A DNA stretch of 64,000 nucleotides from Chrysopilus asiliformis (Eukaryota > Arthropoda > Insecta > Diptera > Rhagionidae). Where the stretch lies: assembly GCA_964034945.1 (NCBI GenBank), contig OZ035962.1, positions 54,581,553 through 54,645,552 of the forward strand, given 5' to 3'. Below the pieces are notes generated by a model. It was not told the origin of the DNA. It ran no database searches and saw only the letters and a program-made list of their open reading frames with translations. This document shows positions 45,674 through 55,573 of this stretch, piece after piece (position 1 is the stretch's first letter; each line of letters opens with the position of its first letter). Both the position numbers and the translations under genes were made by a program.

Positions 45674-46822
45674 TTATTTGTTTATTGTGCTCAAGTTATC
45701 TTGGTTTGTTCTTTTTGATGGTTTTGGTGGAGGTGTTAGTTCGAAACTTGATTTTAGTTCTGTGATCGTTTTTCTTTCAATTGGATCAGATCTATTCGAA
45801 ATCTCAGAACTATTTTGTTTTTTTGACTTATATTGTTTGTAAAAATATACTAGTACGAATATTAATATTGCAGTGAGTATGGTGTATATCATCGTATAAT
45901 GATGGATATTATTTTCTTTTGCGTCCAAAAGGCTAACTGATTCTTGTTTTTCTTGAAACTTGATTGATCGTGAAAGCTCGTCTATTTCGGTCTTGTCGAA
46001 AAGTTTTATTAAGACAGGGTTTTTAGGTAAAGGGCTTTTTTCTGTGTGATTTATTTTTGATAAAATTTCAGTAAGATTGATTGAAGGGATAAAAAAATTA
46101 TTAAGTTTAGAGTATTTTTCGTTACTGCTGTGCAGTAAAAATTCTTTATTTCGGATGTAACAACCTTGTTTTATTTGTATTATTCCTTTTCCGATAATTA
46201 AGAATGGGTTTATCTTGTCATTGCAAACGACATCTATGGATGTTTGTTGTTTTATAGAGTATAGCCATTTGTTCGTTTGTGAAAGTTGTGCCCAGAATGA
46301 AGTTTGATTAGTAAGTTGATAATTACATTCATTCCCAATAGGTTCTGATTTTAGTAACCGTATTTCACAGTTAGGATTTCCGGAATGTGTGTTAAAAATT
46401 GGATATTGGATTTCGCAATAGAATAAATTGTGGTTATGTGTTTTACATTTTGTAATATCGTTTATATTTAACGTGTAATAATGTTCTCTGGTATAATCAA
46501 CTACAAGGTAGTCGTATGTTGGCTTGATGAATATATATTCATTATTTACGGGTGTAGGGAATGGGATAATTTTGAAAATTTGGTACGATTCTTTGAAGGG
46601 TATAGGTAACTTTATTTCGAATATAATCTTATTTTTTATAATGGTTGTGGACACCTCGCTTAGTTTGTATATTTGGATTAAAATGTTTTCTTCATTATCT
46701 AATGGTAATGTCAGATGGGAAGGTAATTCTGATCTTATTTTACTAATTAATTTTGTTATTTGTGTTGGCGAAATTATGATGGGGTGAAATTTTCCATGTT
46801 GGGTGTCTGTGACAAGATCCAA
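45674..46822 (-). pseudogene. env: Envelope protein, C-terminal part with TM
   Basis: About 380 codons on the minus strand. It starts in the ectodomain of an insect-type Env: many N-X-S/T sites and paired cysteines. A hydrophobic segment of about 22 residues (YTMIYTILTAILIFVLVYFY, ~res 312-331) precedes a Lys/Arg-rich cytoplasmic tail. In errantiviruses this protein is an F-like fusion glycoprotein that anchors in the membrane. The frame overlaps the upstream env frame at 46774-46822 in a different phase, so a frame break separates the two parts. The first Met is not a natural start. Confidence 0.8.
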
Positions 46823-47419
46823 AATTCATTTTGGGTATCCTTGTATCTCATAAGAATAAGTGTAGTTAAAGAAATTAGTGAATCTAATTCGATTGCTATG
46901 CTGTTGTCTGAGGTTTTTGAGTATAATTCTGATAATGTTGATTTTAAAGATGATACTTTTTCGTGGATAATTTTGAATTCGTTCTCTATTTTCTGAATTG
47001 ATTTGTTAAAAAGGTTCGCTGTAGCGTCTAATATTATTGTTTGGTTTTTCATTAATGATACTATAAACTCTTGATTTTTTTTAAGATTTGTAATTTGTTC
47101 GTCATAGTGTTTCCCGTCATCTTCGTTTAATGTTCCAAATAATGTTTTGGACAATATTCCAATTGCATTAAATAACGATCGTTTTTGTCTTGGATTTAAG
47201 TTTAAAAGCTTGTTCCTTTCCTCGATAGTTTTTATTGAACTGTTCAATTGGAACATTGTTCCGTTACAAGTATGTAAAAGTTCGTTAGTGTTATAGAATT
47301 GTTTACATATATTGTTGATTTCGGACGTTAGGAATAGAGTGTTTTCGTATTCTGCTTGATATGCTTCTAAATCGTAGTATGTTATAATTTTCCATTTATT
47401 CGTGTATAGTTTTCCTTTT
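46774..47419 (-). pseudogene. env: Envelope protein, middle part with cleavage site
   Basis: Follows the LINE insertion on the minus strand. After about 80 residues it has a furin-type site RQKR followed by a hydrophobic, glycine-containing stretch that resembles the fusion peptide of F-like Env proteins. A long helical region (heptad-like, ~res 110-180) comes next, as expected for a class I fusion subunit. It ends in a stop at 46774 after entering the overlap with the C-terminal frame. Codons above 47419 belong to the LINE, so the natural N-terminus is at 50877. Confidence 0.8.
47408..47419 (+). repeat. Left target duplication of env LINE
   Basis: AGTTTTCCTTTT, repeated exactly at 50750-50761. 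It lies inside env, with env homology on both outer sides. Confidence 0.85.
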
Positions 47420-47544
47420 AGAATGTCGTTCGACAAAAAAGGATGTTTACTAAAATTAGATCGCCGAATCAGGTTTCTTTTTTTTTTTTTTTTAAACGTA
47501 GATAATTCTGCTTCTGCCGATATGCTTATTATTTTTTTCCCGAA

Positions 47545-50478
47545 ATGTTTATTTACTTTTTAGAATTGAAAAATATACTATTCAATTTTTTTCGCTGTTC
47601 CTTCAACACCAGTGTTGCCAACCATTGCAAAGAATGTATCTCTATAATTGGTGATCTTAATGTGCAAATAGGGGAGAAGCAAATCATTAGTGACGAAATA
47701 GTTACTCTTAACCCACTTATTTCAAAAGTTAGGCAATCGCAAGATAAAACGGTCAATGCTAGGGGAAGAAAAATGTTAGGATTAATAAATGAAATGGGTG
47801 CAGTTATATTAAATGGAAGGGTGACGGAAGACAGCATAGGTAAATTGACCTTTATTGGGGCGATGGGTTCGTCAGTTAATGATCTAATGGTAGCAAACAT
47901 AGACCTTCTTCCCTTTATAAAAAAGTTTGTAATACATGACAAAGTGTATTCAGATCATATGCCTCTGGAACTAGTGATCCAAGTTAATGTGACCAAGGGA
48001 GTAACAAGAGAGTTGGTTCCAAAATTAAGATGGAATGGCAATGAAACAGAGCAATATAGAGAAAAGGTGGGTGCTAGGTTACTCGAACTGGAAGAGCAAA
48101 AGGGGGGAAATGACATTTCAGGAAAAGACGTCATAGAAGCCATTTCCGCGGTTGTGCCACATAGATCTTTGAAGTCGCTAGTAGCTAAACAAAAATGGTA
48201 TAGTGCAGCGTGCGAAAAAGCAAGAAATATTTCTTTCAAATGGCTTAAAATACTTCGAAAGGCTAAGGCAAAAGGTTTAGATGGAAATATCTCTAACGAA
48301 AATTATCTACGAGCGAATCAAACATTTAAGCAGATATGCAGAGCAGAAAAAGATAGGTACTATAACGATATAGGTGAAAAATTAAGGAATAGTAGAGATT
48401 CGAGAGAATGGTGGAAATGGGCAAAAGAGCTTAAAAACTCGAATTACAACGTAATAGGCGCACTTAATGCTACTGACCTAAAAGAATACTTTGAGTCCGT
48501 ACTCAATCAGACAATGGTGGTAGAGATTTTAGATGAACCTAATGCTAGTCAAAACTTTGCAGACGATGAGTTAGATGGTGAAATACATATAGAGGAACTA
48601 GATGCAGTCCTTGCAAATTTAAAGTGTAACAAAGCCGCAGGGGAGGATAGGGTACCCGCAGAGTTCTTTAAGTACGGACCAGATAGGCTCAAGATTATAT
48701 TGCTAGGGATCTATAATAGAATTATGGAAGGGGGGGATCTGGAAGATGTATTTACCAAGGCAGTAATTTTTCCGATACATAAAAAAGGTAGCCTTGACGA
48801 GGCAAGTAATTACAGAGGAATTTCGTTCCTCAATAGTATTTACAAAATCTTCGCGGGTATCCTGAATAATAGATTATGCGCTTGGGTAGAGGATCACGGA
48901 AAACTCCCCGAATTCCAGGCCGGTTTTCGGAAAGGCTATTCCACAATAGATAATATATTTTCATTGTTCAATATAATAAAACTAAAATGGAAAAGTGGAA
49001 CAAAGAAAATATATTGCTTCTTTATAGACCTCAAAGCTGCCTTTGATGGTATAAATAGAGAAGCGCTCGTTTACAAACTGTCAAAAATGGGAATATCGGA
49101 GAAATTTTTACAAGTGGTGAAAAAAATATATAGTGATACATGGGCAGCAGTGTGGGATGGTAAAAACTTCTCAGAGTGGTTCAAGACAGGGTGTGGAGTG
49201 AAACAAGGCTGTATCCTAAGTCCCCTGTTATTCGCGCTTTTCATCAATGACCTTGAAGAAGAGGTAGGCGGTGGTGTAGTGTTGGGTGAGCTGGTGGTGC
49301 GACTTTTAGCGTATGCAGATGATATTGTATTGTTGGCAGAAGATGGGAAAATACTACAAGCTATGATCAACAGATTCTCAGAGTACTGCAAAAAATGGGG
49401 CCTGGTCATTAATTTATCAAAATCAAAAATAATGATTATGAAAGAAACTGGGGGCAGACGTGCAAGGAATGATGAATGGTATTTGGAAGGTGAGAAAATT
49501 GATATAGCTAAAGACTACATGTACCTAGGGGTGAACCTAACGCCATCTTTGAAGCTGCACTGCAATTTCATTGATAGAGTCGCGGCTAGTAAAAGTGCAA
49601 TTAACTTTGTATGGAACAGGTTCTTGAACAAAAAGGAAATAAATTTTCAGGAAAAAATTAGAATATTTAATGCCATTTCTAGAGTTAGTGCATGTTATGC
49701 ATCGCAGGTTTGGGGAGGGGTAGAACATGAAGCACTAGAGAAGCTTGGGCGTTTTTTCTTGAAAAAAGCTTTATACCTTCCACAATTCACTCCTAGTTAC
49801 ATACTGAGAATAGAGACAAGCACTGAGCCTATATCTTTATACACTCTAAGAGTCCATATGTCTTATATTTGGAAAATATTGTTCACACTAGACGAGCAAA
49901 GGCTACCAAGAAAATTGGCTATAAAAGCAATCGAGTCAGAGTTAGATTGGTATGTAAACTTAAAAGAACTAGCTAGACAAAGTGGATTAGAACTGGGTGC
50001 ATGGTATGGAAGACAAAGGGAATGGAGGGAGCTATTTAGTCAAATTCTGAACAATAAGAGAGAACAAGAACACCTAAAAGACCGCGAAAAAGCTGCAGAA
50101 AATACCACACACGGCGTATATCATCTCCTAGATCGCGAAGGGGGAAAAGAATACTTTAGGCAGATCAACGACAATAGACTTCTAAGCTGGATTTTCAAGG
50201 CAAGGGCTGGTTTACTGGGTCTAAATACAAATGCATTCAGAAATGCAGGAACTGAAACATGCTCGATGTGCAACCTTAACGAAAACGAAACCGTGGTTCA
50301 CTTTATTGGAAGCTGCCCGATTCTACGAGAAACTAGAAGAAGCTTTTTCGGAAAAGACAGTTTAAGTGAAGAAGAAGTTTTGGCAGAACTTAACGGGACT
50401 GACTTTTTAAGACTCGCTAACTATTGTATCAAGGCATGGAGTTACCGCGAAAGTCTCATCAGTGAATTTAACTCTTGA
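47545..50478 (+). CDS. LINE ORF2: endonuclease C-terminus, RT, zinc motif
   Basis: 977-codon open frame; genuine homology begins at about residue 20. Residues ~30-150 are the C-terminal half of an APE-type endonuclease (IGDLNVQIGE, then SSVNDLMVANIDLL and the YSDHMPLELVI histidine motif). RT spans ~320-620 with YRGISFLNSIYKIFAGILNNRL, FIDLKAAFDGINR, GVKQGCILSPLLFALFIND and the catalytic LLAYADDIVLLAEDG. The C-terminus has CSMCNLNENETVVHFIGSC, a C-X2-C-X11-H-X5-C motif. The endonuclease N-terminus is missing, so the copy is 5'-truncated but the RT frame is undamaged. Nicked-DNA-primed reverse transcription is the family mechanism. Clade not assigned. Confidence 0.92.
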   Translation: MFIYFLELKNILFNFFRCSFNTSVANHCKECISIIGDLNVQIGEKQIISDEIVTLNPLISKVRQSQDKTVNARGRKMLGLINEMGAVILNGRVTEDSIGKLTFIGAMGSSVNDLMVANIDLLPFIKKFVIHDKVYSDHMPLELVIQVNVTKGVTRELVPKLRWNGNETEQYREKVGARLLELEEQKGGNDISGKDVIEAISAVVPHRSLKSLVAKQKWYSAACEKARNISFKWLKILRKAKAKGLDGNISNENYLRANQTFKQICRAEKDRYYNDIGEKLRNSRDSREWWKWAKELKNSNYNVIGALNATDLKEYFESVLNQTMVVEILDEPNASQNFADDELDGEIHIEELDAVLANLKCNKAAGEDRVPAEFFKYGPDRLKIILLGIYNRIMEGGDLEDVFTKAVIFPIHKKGSLDEASNYRGISFLNSIYKIFAGILNNRLCAWVEDHGKLPEFQAGFRKGYSTIDNIFSLFNIIKLKWKSGTKKIYCFFIDLKAAFDGINREALVYKLSKMGISEKFLQVVKKIYSDTWAAVWDGKNFSEWFKTGCGVKQGCILSPLLFALFINDLEEEVGGGVVLGELVVRLLAYADDIVLLAEDGKILQAMINRFSEYCKKWGLVINLSKSKIMIMKETGGRRARNDEWYLEGEKIDIAKDYMYLGVNLTPSLKLHCNFIDRVAASKSAINFVWNRFLNKKEINFQEKIRIFNAISRVSACYASQVWGGVEHEALEKLGRFFLKKALYLPQFTPSYILRIETSTEPISLYTLRVHMSYIWKILFTLDEQRLPRKLAIKAIESELDWYVNLKELARQSGLELGAWYGRQREWRELFSQILNNKREQEHLKDREKAAENTTHGVYHLLDREGGKEYFRQINDNRLLSWIFKARAGLLGLNTNAFRNAGTETCSMCNLNENETVVHFIGSCPILRETRRSFFGKDSLSEEEVLAELNGTDFLRLANYCIKAWSYRESLISEFNS

Positions 50479-50749
50479 AGGGTTAATACATAACAGCAAC
50501 ATACATCAAAATTATACACTGAATTTGAGATTACTTTTTGATTAGATATTAGAATTATTCGTTTTTATTTTTTCTTCTGTTAAATCAATTATTTTGTTTA
50601 GTTTTATTTTTCAAATTGTTCATATGGAGTGAAGTAAATTTAAGTAAATAGCCAATCCTGACAGACAAGACCTTATGTCAGACAGTTTATTTGAATTCGG
50701 TAATTGTTGACATATTTGTTAAATTTTTGAAATAAACCTTATTATTATT
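50479..50749 (+). other. 3' untranslated region and tail of env LINE
   Basis: About 270 bp AT-rich sequence after the ORF2 stop, ending AATAAACCTTATTATTATT before the target duplication. Confidence 0.75.
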
Positions 50750-50761
50750 AGTTTTCCTTTT
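50750..50761 (+). repeat. Right target duplication of env LINE
   Basis: AGTTTTCCTTTT, exact match to 47408-47419. Confidence 0.85.
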
Positions 50762-50877
50762 CCGATTTCTTCGAAGTATACTCCTGATGATTCTTCAATT
50801 TTTTGTATTTCGATGCTGTCCTTAAGACCATGAATGATTCGGGGTAGCAGAAGAATTGATATGAAGATAGATAACAT
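50750..50877 (-). pseudogene. env: Envelope protein, N-terminus with signal peptide
   Basis: ATG at 50877 on the minus strand, about 80 bp after the pol stop. The first ~17 residues (MLSIFISILLLPRIIHG) are a typical signal peptide. The mature N-terminus then matches the start of errantivirus Env in style (SSGVYFEEIGKGKL). It stops at the LINE target duplication. The phase is the same as that of the env part at 46774-47419 once the LINE and one duplication copy are discounted, so the LINE broke an otherwise collinear gene. Confidence 0.8.
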
Positions 50878-50959
50878 TTTCTGAAAAAATTTGTTTGTGT
50901 TATTCCAAGTGGTTAATTTTGGTAAAAGTTGTGGGAGGGTAATATTAAAACTTTGTAAA

Positions 50960-53900
50960 TTATTCGTAATATAACTTTAAATCGTTATTATGTACTCTTC
51001 GGAGCTTATTACCAATTTTGATGGTAGAATTTTGAGGAGTGTCTATCGATGTGACTTGATAGGGTCCTAACCAAAGTAAGGAAAATTTATTTTTTTTTGT
51101 ATGGTTTTTGAGGAATACTTTGTCTCCAATCTTAAAATTTTTTTCTTTTGAACTTTTGTCGTAATTTAATTTCGATTTATGTTTGTTCTTCATAGCCGTT
51201 TCTTTTGCTATTTGATGACTATGTTGAAGTCTGGCCTTTAGTTCATTTGCATAATTGTCGTAATTATAGCAAACGTTAGGGTATGCTTTAAGGTTCTGTG
51301 GAATTGTTACTTGGAATCCATATAATAATTCATGGGGGGAATAATCTGTACTTGAATGTGGAGTGCTATTGTAGACAAACATCGCATAGGGTAACCACGT
51401 ATCCCAGTTTTGAGGATCTTTGTCTATATAATTTTTTAAGTATTCTGTTAGTGTTCGGTGACTTCTCTCAAGTGCACCGTTTGTCTGGGGGTGATAGGGT
51501 GTTGTTTTTAATTTTTTGATTTTCAACAATTTAGATACTTCGAGAAACATGCCAGCTATTAAATTTTGACCTTGGTCCGTGAGTATGCTGCTTGGGATTC
51601 CATGCCTACACACTATATTCGTTACAAATGCTTCTGCTAAAGTTTTCGACTCCATGTTTTCGATTGGTATGGCTTCGGAAAATTTTGTCAGATCGTCCTG
51701 AAAGGTTAAGATATATTTTTTTCCAAGGTAGCTTACAGGGAGAGGTCCTACTATGTCAAGATAGACTCTTTCGAAGGGTTTGGAACTAATGCAAGAAATA
51801 GCCATAGGGATTTTCGGATTTTTCCCTGATTTATTAGTTTGACATAATTTACATTTTTTTATGAACTGAGTGACATCAGTGGACATCCCTGTCCAAAAAA
51901 ATTCCTTTTTTATTCTGTTTATTGTTCTAGAGGAACCTTGATGGCCTCCCGTCGGAAGGAGATGGAAGTCTCTTATTATCTGATCTTTGTCTGCTTGATC
52001 TGTTATGTATTTGATTGAATCTATGTATAGCTCGAAATGAATACTTTTGTCTATGCTTATTTTTTCTAGCATGTTTTTTAATATAAAAATGGTTTGTCTG
52101 TCAGAAGTGTTTATCGAAATTGGCAGAAATGAAATTTTTTCTGAACTTGCAAGTTGTTTTATTTCATTTACTATGTCCTCTAGTTCTTTTTTGTCTCTAT
52201 CAGATCTTATTGGAATGTTTAATTTTGTAATGAAAATATTAATGTTTTGGTATTTAACAGAAGTAATTTTTTTTGATATACTTGATTTATCTGTTATTAC
52301 GATTTTTGAATATATGGTTTCTTCTAAATTTGATTTGGCTAGGGGTAGAATGAAAATTTTATTCTTTTGATTCTTTTCAGTTAGAAGGGACGCGTTTTTC
52401 TCTGGGACAATTTGCGGAGACAGTGGATCTGTGTTTTGAATGGTATTTTCACATTGTACATCGTCTTCGGTTCTCTCTTTCGCTTGTTGACGAGTTATGA
52501 CATTTATATTAGGAATTGCTCTACTTAGTGCATCGGCGTTGGAATTTTGTTTTCCTGGTTTATACATAATTTTAAAGTCGTATTCTTCTAAACGAATTTT
52601 CCAACGCATTAGTCTGGAAGATGGGTTTTTGAGGTTCATTAGCCATATCAATGGTTTGTGATCTGTAATTATTGTGAATGCCCTGCCGTATAGATAAGGT
52701 CGAAATTGTTCTACAGCATAGATTATTGAGAGAAGTTCTTTCTCAATTGTGGAGTAACGTGTTTCGGCATCATTCAGAGTGCGACTTGCATAGGAAATTG
52801 GATGGTCATCTTGAGACAATACTGCGCCGAGTGCGTATCCACTTGCGTCTGAAGTTACGTAAAATTCTTTATCAAAGTCGGGGTACGATAGTACTGGGGC
52901 TTCCATTAGTTTGTTTCTAAGTTCACTGAAGGCATTATCGCATATAGCGTCATAATTGAAGGGGGTATCCTTTTTCAAAAGATTTGTAAGAGGTTTGGCG
53001 ATTTTCGAGAAATTAGGGATAAAGCGTCTATAGTATCCTACAAGTCCTAGGAAAACTTTTATCTCTCTTTGGGTTTTGGGTCGAGGATAGGATCTTAGAG
53101 GTTTTAGTTTTTCCGGATCTGGCATTACTCCGTTTTCTGTAATTTTATGGCCTAGATAAATTATTTCTTTTCTTAAAAAGTTACATTTTTCTGGTTGTAA
53201 TTTAATGTTGTGTTCTCGGAGACGCATTAGAATAGCTATAAGTTTGTTGTTATGGTCTTGCAATGTTCTGCCATGTATCACGATGTCGTCCATGTAGACA
53301 AAACAATAAATGCCGTGTAGGCCTGATAGACACGTATTCATGCAACGCTGAAAACGTGCAGGGGCACCTTTTAACCCAAAAGGCATACGTATGAATTCAA
53401 AATGTCCGTCTGGAGTGCTGAATGCTGTTTTTTCGCTATCTTCTTCATTCATGGCTATTTGATGGAATCCGTTTGCCATGTCTAAAGTTGTAAAAAATTT
53501 CGCTCTACCTAGTTGGTCTAAAATATCCGTAATATTAGGAAGCGGATGCGCGTCATTAATAGTTATATCGTTGAGACCACGAAAATCGACAACGACTCTC
53601 CATTTTTTGTTGCCATGTTTATCTGGTTTTTTGGGAACAAGTAGTAATGGTGAATTCCATGGACTAGTAGAAGGACGTATTATCTGTGACTCTAACATTT
53701 TTTTTATTTGTTTATTTATTTCGTGTTTTTGCGATTGTGGAAGTCTGTAAGGTTTTTTATATATTGGTGGTTTATCAGGAAGGGTTGGTATTTTATGACT
53801 CATTATGTCGGTGTGAGTCAAAAAATCTCCTTCCAAGTGGAACAGCTCGTGAAATTCTTTACAAATTTCCCGGATACTTTCTGCTTCCTCTTGATTACAA

Positions 53901-55573
53901 TGATCCAACATAATGAGGTTTTGAAGTTTACTTATTCTTCCCTCGATGGGATCTTTATTATAATCAGTTTCCACTAAGTGGAAGTCTTCTAATTTTTCGA
54001 ATTTTGGTTTGATTTCTAATGGATTTATAAAGGCGTCCTTCTCGTTCAAATTGAGAATTAGGACTTGGGCCATACCATTTACCGGTTTCACGATAGTATT
54101 ACCTAGAATCAGACCTGGTTTAATTTCTTTTTGAAGACAGAGCATTTCCTTCGGATTTGTTATTGGGATTTTAACTATACTTTCTGTTCTTGCTGGAATT
54201 GGAATTGAATCTGGAATAAAATTCTTTGCAGGAATTGTAATTGAATCTGGAATAGAATTCTTTATTGGAATTTGAATTGAATCTGGAATAGAATTCTTTG
54301 GATATTTTTCTTGCGGGAATCTGTTTGAAAGGTCATTAATATGGTCGTTAATTGTTATACCTTTAGTATTAGCGTTTATGTTTTTAGGTGAACAATTAAT
54401 ATTTGGATAGATTAAACTCTTAGGTTTTGAATGTTGATTTTCATCTCTTAAATAAACATAAAGATAATTAGCACGGTATTGATTTATAGGATAAAACGTA
54501 TCTGAGTTATTTATTTCCAAGATCATGCGTTTTCCTTTATAATCGATAGTGACTTTATATTTTGGTGGGATGTGATGGCCGAATTGCCCCTCGTAGGATA
54601 AGACGGAGTTGTTACTTACGTATTGAAATGGATGTTTGACAATTGATTCTTTTTTCTTGTTTGGATTTAAGTTTAAGTTTGCAAGGATTAATCCCTCTAT
54701 TGACGCGGATGAAGTAGATAATGTATTTATTTTACAGATTGCGTTTTTAAGGTAGGGTTCATTATGTGTTATACATTGATGATTTGTTATTGGGATTTTG
54801 GCTATTCTTTCTGTTTTTGTTGGAATTAGAATTGAATCTGGAATAGAATTTTTTTGAAATTTTTTTTCCAGGAATGTGTTTGAAATTTCATTAATATGGT
54901 CGTTAATGGTTATACTTTTAGTATTAACGTTTATGTTTTTAGGCGAACAATTTATATTTGTATAGCGCAAACTTTTAGGTTCTGAAGGTTGATTTTCATT
55001 TCTTAAATAAACATAAGGATAATTAGCACGGTATTGATTTTTAGGATATAATGTATCTGATTTATTTATTTCCAGGGATATGTGTTTTTCTTTATAATCA
55101 ATGGTCGCGTTATATTTTGATAGGAAGTCATGGCCGATTAGGCCATCGTAGGATAAGACGGAGTTGTTACTTACGATTTGGAATGGATGTTCGACAATTG
55201 ATTCTTTTTTGTTGTTTGGATTTAAATTTAATTTGGCAAAGATTAATCCCTCTGTTGACGTGGATGAAGTGAATAATGTATTTATATTACAGATTGCGTC
55301 TTTATAGAAGGGTTCATTATGTGTTATGCACTGAGGTTTTAGTAAGCTAATTTCTGCCCCTGTGTCTATAAGAAAGGTTGTTTGAGATGAAACACATACA
55401 TTAGTTGGTAATGATATTGTTATTGCTTGGTTATGTACGTTGATGGGGTGAATTATTCTAATTCTACGATTGATATTTGATTTGGATTTGAATGGACCTG
55501 GGCTTTTGTTTGTATTCGCGAGAGAGTGCCAAGCTCGATCTCTCGCTGATAGGGGTTTCCCTGATTTGAAGTG
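50960..55573 (-). CDS. pol: Pol of errantivirus-like element
   Basis: The frame is open from 55573, just 5' of the frameshift site, to the stop at 50960, about 1530 codons. Domains in order: protease (TFLIDTGAEISLL, ~55370-55335, with GLIGHDFL second-lobe motif); an in-frame tandem copy of the protease C-terminal part and linker; short NSIPDSI-type repeats (~54300-54180); RT with FVYMDDIVIHG (~53290); RNase H (TSDASGYALGAVL, TDHKPLIWLM); integrase with HH-CC finger (TGGHQGSS...CKLCQTNK), DDE core in YLDIVGPLP, LTDQGQNL and NGALERSH, and a C-terminal LGPYQVTSID module. No internal stop was seen. It would mature from Gag-Pol in cytoplasmic particles; integrase acts in the nucleus. Confidence 0.93.
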   Translation of the reverse strand, partial: HFKSGKPLSARDRAWHSLANTNKSPGPFKSKSNINRRIRIIHPINVHNQAITISLPTNVCVSSQTTFLIDTGAEISLLKPQCITHNEPFYKDAICNINTLFTSSTSTEGLIFAKLNLNPNNKKESIVEHPFQIVSNNSVLSYDGLIGHDFLSKYNATIDYKEKHISLEINKSDTLYPKNQYRANYPYVYLRNENQPSEPKSLRYTNINCSPKNINVNTKSITINDHINEISNTFLEKKFQKNSIPDSILIPTKTERIAKIPITNHQCITHNEPYLKNAICKINTLSTSSASIEGLILANLNLNPNKKKESIVKHPFQYVSNNSVLSYEGQFGHHIPPKYKVTIDYKGKRMILEINNSDTFYPINQYRANYLYVYLRDENQHSKPKSLIYPNINCSPKNINANTKGITINDHINDLSNRFPQEKYPKNSIPDSIQIPIKNSIPDSITIPAKNFIPDSIPIPARTESIVKIPITNPKEMLCLQKEIKPGLILGNTIVKPVNGMAQVLILNLNEKDAFINPLEIKPKFEKLEDFHLVETDYNKDPIEGRISKLQNLIMLDHCNQEEAESIREICKEFHELFHLEGDFLTHTDIMSHKIPTLPDKPPIYKKPYRLPQSQKHEINKQIKKMLESQIIRPSTSPWNSPLLLVPKKPDKHGNKKWRVVVDFRGLNDITINDAHPLPNITDILDQLGRAKFFTTLDMANGFHQIAMNEEDSEKTAFSTPDGHFEFIRMPFGLKGAPARFQRCMNTCLSGLHGIYCFVYMDDIVIHGRTLQDHNNKLIAILMRLREHNIKLQPEKCNFLRKEIIYLGHKITENGVMPDPEKLKPLRSYPRPKTQREIKVFLGLVGYYRRFIPNFSKIAKPLTNLLKKDTPFNYDAICDNAFSELRNKLMEAPVLSYPDFDKEFYVTSDASGYALGAVLSQDDHPISYASRTLNDAETRYSTIEKELLSIIYAVEQFRPYLYGRAFTIITDHKPLIWLMNLKNPSSRLMRWKIRLEEYDFKIMYKPGKQNSNADALSRAIPNINVITRQQAKERTEDDVQCENTIQNTDPLSPQIVPEKNASLLTEKNQKNKIFILPLAKSNLEETIYSKIVITDKSSISKKITSVKYQNINIFITKLNIPIRSDRDKKELEDIVNEIKQLASSEKISFLPISINTSDRQTIFILKNMLEKISIDKSIHFELYIDSIKYITDQADKDQIIRDFHLLPTGGHQGSSRTINRIKKEFFWTGMSTDVTQFIKKCKLCQTNKSGKNPKIPMAISCISSKPFERVYLDIVGPLPVSYLGKKYILTFQDDLTKFSEAIPIENMESKTLAEAFVTNIVCRHGIPSSILTDQGQNLIAGMFLEVSKLLKIKKLKTTPYHPQTNGALERSHRTLTEYLKNYIDKDPQNWDTWLPYAMFVYNSTPHSSTDYSPHELLYGFQVTIPQNLKAYPNVCYNYDNYANELKARLQHSHQIAKETAMKNKHKSKLNYDKSSKEKNFKIGDKVFLKNHTKKNKFSLLWLGPYQVTSIDTPQNSTIKIGNKLRRVHNNDLKLYYE
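54325..55330 (-). repeat. 555-bp in-frame tandem duplication in pol
   Basis: Sequences around 54325-54775 and 54880-55330 are diverged direct repeats with a 555-bp period (e.g. GGTTCATTATGTGTTAT at 54756 and 55311). It equals 185 codons, so the reading frame is kept. Divergence is visible at many positions, so it is older than the insertion. Confidence 0.88.

Larger units (their letters stand above)
47420..50749 (+). mobile_element. 5'-truncated LINE nested in errantivirus env
   Basis: A 3.33-kb non-LTR element with a perfect 12-bp target duplication and a 3' tail of TTATTATTA. It is oriented opposite to the host provirus. Its first ~125 bp include a 17-bp T run (about 47478-47494) and are non-coding. 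A 5'-truncated ORF2 and a ~270-bp 3' untranslated region follow. Confidence 0.92.
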
